Assembly: GCA_002069785.1 (NCBI GenBank)
Contig: MWCA01000050.1
Location: 1-44,345, forward strand
Direction of reading: 5' to 3'
Length of the DNA stretch: 44,345 bases
Origin: Lentisphaerae bacterium ADurb.Bin242
GTDB taxonomy: Bacteria; Verrucomicrobiota; Lentisphaeria; Victivallales; UBA1829
In this document: positions 40,931-44,345 of the stretch, one piece after another
Numbering within the stretch: the stretch's first letter is position 1
How the letters are laid out: each line of letters starts with the position of its first letter
Made by a program: the position numbers and the translations under genes
Notes under the pieces: generated by a model
Seen by the model: only the letters and a program-made list of their open reading frames with translations
Database searches by the model: none
What the model was told of the DNA's origin: nothing

Positions 40931-42533
40931 CGGTTCGGTAAAGGAGTTCGAAACGCATGCCCTCTGCTTCTACAGTTTGTTTAATAAGATCCAGGTTTTT
41001 GTCCGAAGGTAATTCCGTTTCTTCCAGTTGCACCACGGTTCTGACGCCCTTCTCAGCCAGTGTACGTAATTCAGCTGCTGTGGGTTGACGTCCTACCAAC
41101 AGACGTTCGGTAATTCTATCTACTGCATGCCCGCCGATTGATGGTGGAATATTATCCAGGTTGAGGCCATAGTAACGGTTGTATAGTATAGAAGCAACCT
41201 GGCTGCAGTAATCCGGGGAAGGAAATCCATAGAAAAAGTAAACTCCCCTGGTTGGTGGTAAAGTCTGAATATAAGTAGCGGCTCCAGCAGGAGACATGTT
41301 TTCCTTCAAGTCAAGTTCTTCAATATGTGTAATCCCGGCCTTTTTAAGCAAATCCTGCTCCCCGGCTACAGGTCGGGGTCCCAAAAATAGATTATAGCTT
41401 ACCCGAAAAACCTCTCCCCTTTGTAGGCGGTCCGGATAAGGCTTCCCCATATGTTCGAAATCTCCACCCCGCAGGAATCCATCTAGCAGGTGGTTTTTTT
41501 CCGTGATGAGAAATCCGTGTACATATACCTTATGCTGGCTGTCGGCAATATAATTGGCCAGTTCAGACAATCCCTGGTATTCATTACCCTGTTTCCGTAC
41601 CGGCATAACAGTGTATTTCAGGCCCATTTCCTGACAGTTTTTCTGTTCGCGTATTATCCAGATCAGATCCCCCGGATTATCCGGATCGAGGTCGGCAATA
41701 ATCTCCAGGAATTGGCCCCTTTGAATCAGATGAAACCACTCTTCATCGGTAGGATAGGGACCTATTATGATACGGCTATCCTGATAGAAGCATAGTCTAC
41801 CCCGTTCCAGCCTGGTTTTATAAATATATTCCTGGGTTTCCTCGTTTTCTGTCTCTTGTCCCATCAGAACCCGTTTAATGAGATCGGCCCGATGCTTACC
41901 CAGGTAACAGTGAACATAATAGCGTTTATCGCTCGACTCCGCCAATTCCATGGCTCGCTGAATGGATTCCTGGTTTTCGCTCACCCAGGGAAGCATGGGC
42001 AGGGAGTGAATAGTGATGCCGATTTGTTTTCCATGCTCTATTTCTTCCTCCAGGAGTATTTTCTCAAAAGGAATCATGGGGCTTAGAAGCGAAATAACCC
42101 CTTCATAGCCTTCAGCTTTAAGCTCCTGTAAACGAGGCTTATCAGGATAAGGACCGAAAGTAAAGTGCTCTGCCGGTTCTGATACTGAACCCTGTAGCCG
42201 GGCTATTAACGGACTTCCAGTGGTTAAAAGGAAATAAAAAACGACAGTAGCCAATAGCACTAAAATCCCCAATATCAGGTATATTACTAATAATGGCGGC
42301 TTTTCCCGGCACAATATTTTACGGAAGAACCAGCGGGTAATCCAGGCGGTGGTTAAGGCCCACAGAATAATAATGCCAATCATGGCGGCATTGATAAGGG
42401 TTTGAGAAGTTCCCTGCCGGGCCAGAAACGCTTCTACGGGGACATTTACTTGAAATAGAAAGCCTACTCCCAGTAAGAAACCTGCCAACCCCATAAATAG
42501 CCCGGTTAATATCAGCAACCTGACCCTGGACAT
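40900..42533 (-). CDS. Membrane protein with tandem dual-specificity-phosphatase-like repeats, C-terminus lost at the junction
   Basis: About 544 true residues. Three membrane spans lie in the first 105 residues (LLILTGLFMGLAGFLLGVGF, then 48-70, then 81-104). Four repeats follow, each opening with a 'GPYP/GPRP/GRQP' turn (about 127, 258, 385, 481). Repeat 1 has the protein-tyrosine-phosphatase signature HC-x5-R: H208, C209 and R215 in VHCYLGKHRAD. Repeat 2 has VHGFLITEK at that place and repeat 3 YFFYGFPSP, so they have lost the Cys. Repeat 4 is interrupted by the junction. GGGGAGGGAG precedes the start. The frame formally runs to 40863, but its last residues are not native. Confidence 0.7.
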
Positions 42534-42681
42534 ACTCTCCCTCCCCCTTAGTTATCATCATATATGGTTTTATGCAGGATTTAAAAGTTTATTCCAAACC
42601 AGTGGATCTTTCTGGTGGTATACGGTAGTAGGTATGACCATAACGTGTTTATTTTGACCGCCTTTTGAGCGATCCCGGCAG

Positions 42682-44345
42682 TTACTTGGAATTGGCGATA
42701 TATGATTTAAGGATATAATAACTCTCTTTATAACGTTCGTGAAAACTGGGTATATCCCAGCTTTTCCATATGTAGGGCAGAACTTCGCTTTTATAGACAA
42801 TTTGAGAATTATCCGGATTAATGCTTAGCAGCTGAATGTTTAGAGCTGACGAAGTTATAGTGCTAAACTCACCTAGATTTTGATGATGAGGATAGGCCCA
42901 TACCTGGTGAGTGCTGGGGTCGGTAAAGCCCAGCATCATCCAGGGGATTCGGAATTCAATTACTTTTTCTCCGCAATAAAAATCACTTAAACTATTAAAA
43001 TCAGGGGAAGTTGGATTACTGTTCCCGTAAAACAGGCGACCTATTTCAATTTCTTCAAACGGGATAGTCTTATTAGATGCTGGTAAAAACAGTTCGCGGC
43101 TCAGGCATAATTTCCAGGGCAAGAAAAGCCCATTGTTTTCCTGGCTTAAGGATTCATTGAAGGGAATCATTTTAAGCACCCGCCCATATAGATAAGTATG
43201 CTGGTCATAGGCACTGGCAACCTTTAGTACTGCATTATGCTGCCCTTTAACGGAAAGCAAAAATTCAGTCCCTTCATTTAAGGAAACAGCGGGTGTGGAT
43301 ATGTACTTATTGCCACCGGGCTGGTTGTCAAAGGCGATTAACAGTTCTTCTTCATCCCAGTTCCATCCATTGGGATTTTCTATGGCTAGATATAAATAGG
43401 CTTCATCACTACTGGCCATAAGCTTAAATTTATCACCGCCAATGGCTTTTTCTGATGCATTAATACGCTCCCAATCATCCATTTTTCCATCCAGGTAAAT
43501 ACGCGTGCTACTACCCGGTTCAACGGCTACCAGGCCAAAATTTTCCTCGTTAGTTAAACGGTTGAGCCACATAGGGCGTCTTTCGGATGGTATTTCCAGG
43601 CTCATGGTATTCCAGGTATGTTTGAACCATTCATCCTGCCAGGAAAAAACTATGCCGCCAGCCAGGTTTATATTTTTCATGGCCTTAAACATGGAGACAA
43701 TCATCTGTCCTTGTTCCTTCTCATTATGCATGCCTTGGTTGCGTTCCAGAGGCCCCCGGTGGGCCATCCCCCTAGAAGATGGTACGCCAAATTCCGCGAC
43801 CAGGAGCGGTATACCGGAGTGTTTTTCTTTCAATTCCAAGAGGTAAGCTTCATAGGGGTCTTTTTGCCCGTTCTTATTTAAGTAATCTAGGTAATCCTTC
43901 TGATAACGGAGACTGTCAGGATAGTAGGGGTAAACATGATAGGCAGCAAAATAGCCAGCCACCCACTCACTGCTGGGAGTAATGTGCCGGGGGTCTACAC
44001 TGACCAGATCTTCTTTTTCAAAAGGTTCATCCGGGTGAGAAAGCGGGTCAGTGGTGACCCAGTTGACAAATGAAAGCGGGTGTTGCCAACCCTGCCTCGT
44101 TTCAGCATCGGCCAGAATATCCAGAGACTGGGCTAGCCAGGCTTCAAAAGGGCTTGCTTCAGCTGTAGTAGAAAAGTACTGGCCTTTAAACTGTTTTTTG
44201 TCCGGATGGTTTTGGTTGGTTTTGTCCACCATAAGGGGATCCCACTCCGAACCCAACATCCAGGCCATAAGGTAGGGGGCTGCATTAGTGGTATATATGC
44301 CGCTGGCTTTTCCCGGTACTCTTGGAATCTCGCCCAGCCCATATA
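42682..44345 (-). CDS. Glycoside-hydrolase-like TIM-barrel protein with CBM9/DOMON-like domain, 5' truncated by window edge
   Basis: The frame is open to the end of the window; at least 553 residues are visible, beginning YGLGEIPRVPGKASGIYTTN. The first part is a GH2/GH5-like barrel (YLMAWMLGSEWDP; LLVAEFGVPSSRG with a likely catalytic Glu; GGIVFSWQDEWF). The second part (about 265-550) begins RIYLDGKMDDWERIN and resembles a CBM9/DOMON sugar-binding domain. In Bacillota such proteins sit beside cell-surface glycan genes, but the function here is not known. The next gene downstream on the same strand is the phosphatase-like membrane protein, 148 nt away; that gap shows no recognisable feature. 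Confidence 0.7.
   Translation of the reverse strand, partial: YGLGEIPRVPGKASGIYTTNAAPYLMAWMLGSEWDPLMVDKTNQNHPDKKQFKGQYFSTTAEASPFEAWLAQSLDILADAETRQGWQHPLSFVNWVTTDPLSHPDEPFEKEDLVSVDPRHITPSSEWVAGYFAAYHVYPYYPDSLRYQKDYLDYLNKNGQKDPYEAYLLELKEKHSGIPLLVAEFGVPSSRGMAHRGPLERNQGMHNEKEQGQMIVSMFKAMKNINLAGGIVFSWQDEWFKHTWNTMSLEIPSERRPMWLNRLTNEENFGLVAVEPGSSTRIYLDGKMDDWERINASEKAIGGDKFKLMASSDEAYLYLAIENPNGWNWDEEELLIAFDNQPGGNKYISTPAVSLNEGTEFLLSVKGQHNAVLKVASAYDQHTYLYGRVLKMIPFNESLSQENNGLFLPWKLCLSRELFLPASNKTIPFEEIEIGRLFYGNSNPTSPDFNSLSDFYCGEKVIEFRIPWMMLGFTDPSTHQVWAYPHHQNLGEFSTITSSALNIQLLSINPDNSQIVYKSEVLPYIWKSWDIPSFHERYKESYYILKSYIANSK

Noticed and set aside
1..44345. CRISPR array, rRNA, prophage or integrase
   Set aside because: No regularly spaced repeats, no rRNA-like sequence and no phage or integrase genes were seen on reading both strands.

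Overview
The window looks like a Lentisphaerota (Victivallis-type) chromosome segment from base 1 to about 40.9 kb, joined to about 3.4 kb of different DNA at its right end. The assignment is inference. It rests on repeated H-X9-DG pseudopilins, several DUF4838-type secreted proteins, abundant one-component regulators and many glycan-active proteins without SusC/SusD partners. From about 40,905 onward the codon choice is more A+T rich and the two genes look Bacillota-like (tentative). A gene is cut on each side of that point, so a chimeric contig is the simplest reading.

Housekeeping part (1-7.4 kb): the 3' end of an AraC regulator; a minus-strand operon of ECF sigma factor, zinc-finger anti-sigma factor and coiled-coil periplasmic protein, closed by a strong hairpin terminator; a Nudix hydrolase; then a plus-strand run of a zinc-ribbon protein, pyrE and secA; then tRNA-His(GTG) with its own promoter.

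Glycan locus A (7.7-20.3 kb): two converging operons. The rightward one encodes a DUF4838-like TIM-barrel protein, a secreted DUF4838/CBM9 protein and a GH106-like hydrolase. The leftward one encodes a pseudopilin, a Gfo/Idh/MocA dehydrogenase and a tandem alpha/beta-hydrolase esterase. An AraC regulator is divergent from the leftward operon. Both operon promoters carry the same 40-bp arrangement (two half-sites 20 bp apart, 4 bp, then TTGACA), 31 of 40 positions identical by eye. One AraC activator therefore probably drives both.

Glycan locus B (20.5-28.4 kb): an IS5-type transposase remnant, a GntR/LacI-type regulator with candidate operators, a second pseudopilin and two DUF4838 proteins. 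After it comes a scar zone (28.4-30.1 kb) with gene fragments, a frameshifted and truncated sialidase, and an intact AbiEii-like nucleotidyltransferase pair.

Glycan locus C (30-39.1 kb): a third pseudopilin, a large secreted GH42-like enzyme, a secreted protein of unknown function, an unusual regulator fusing a GntR-type DNA-binding domain to a solute-binding-protein fold, and a zinc phospholipase C-like/NPCBM protein. On the opposite strand are a GH1 beta-glucosidase and the truncated CBM9-like gene upstream of it.

The recurring theme is a pseudopilin that lacks the canonical glycine before the cleavage site, at or near the head of each glycan operon, beside a dedicated regulator and secreted carbohydrate-active proteins but no transporter.
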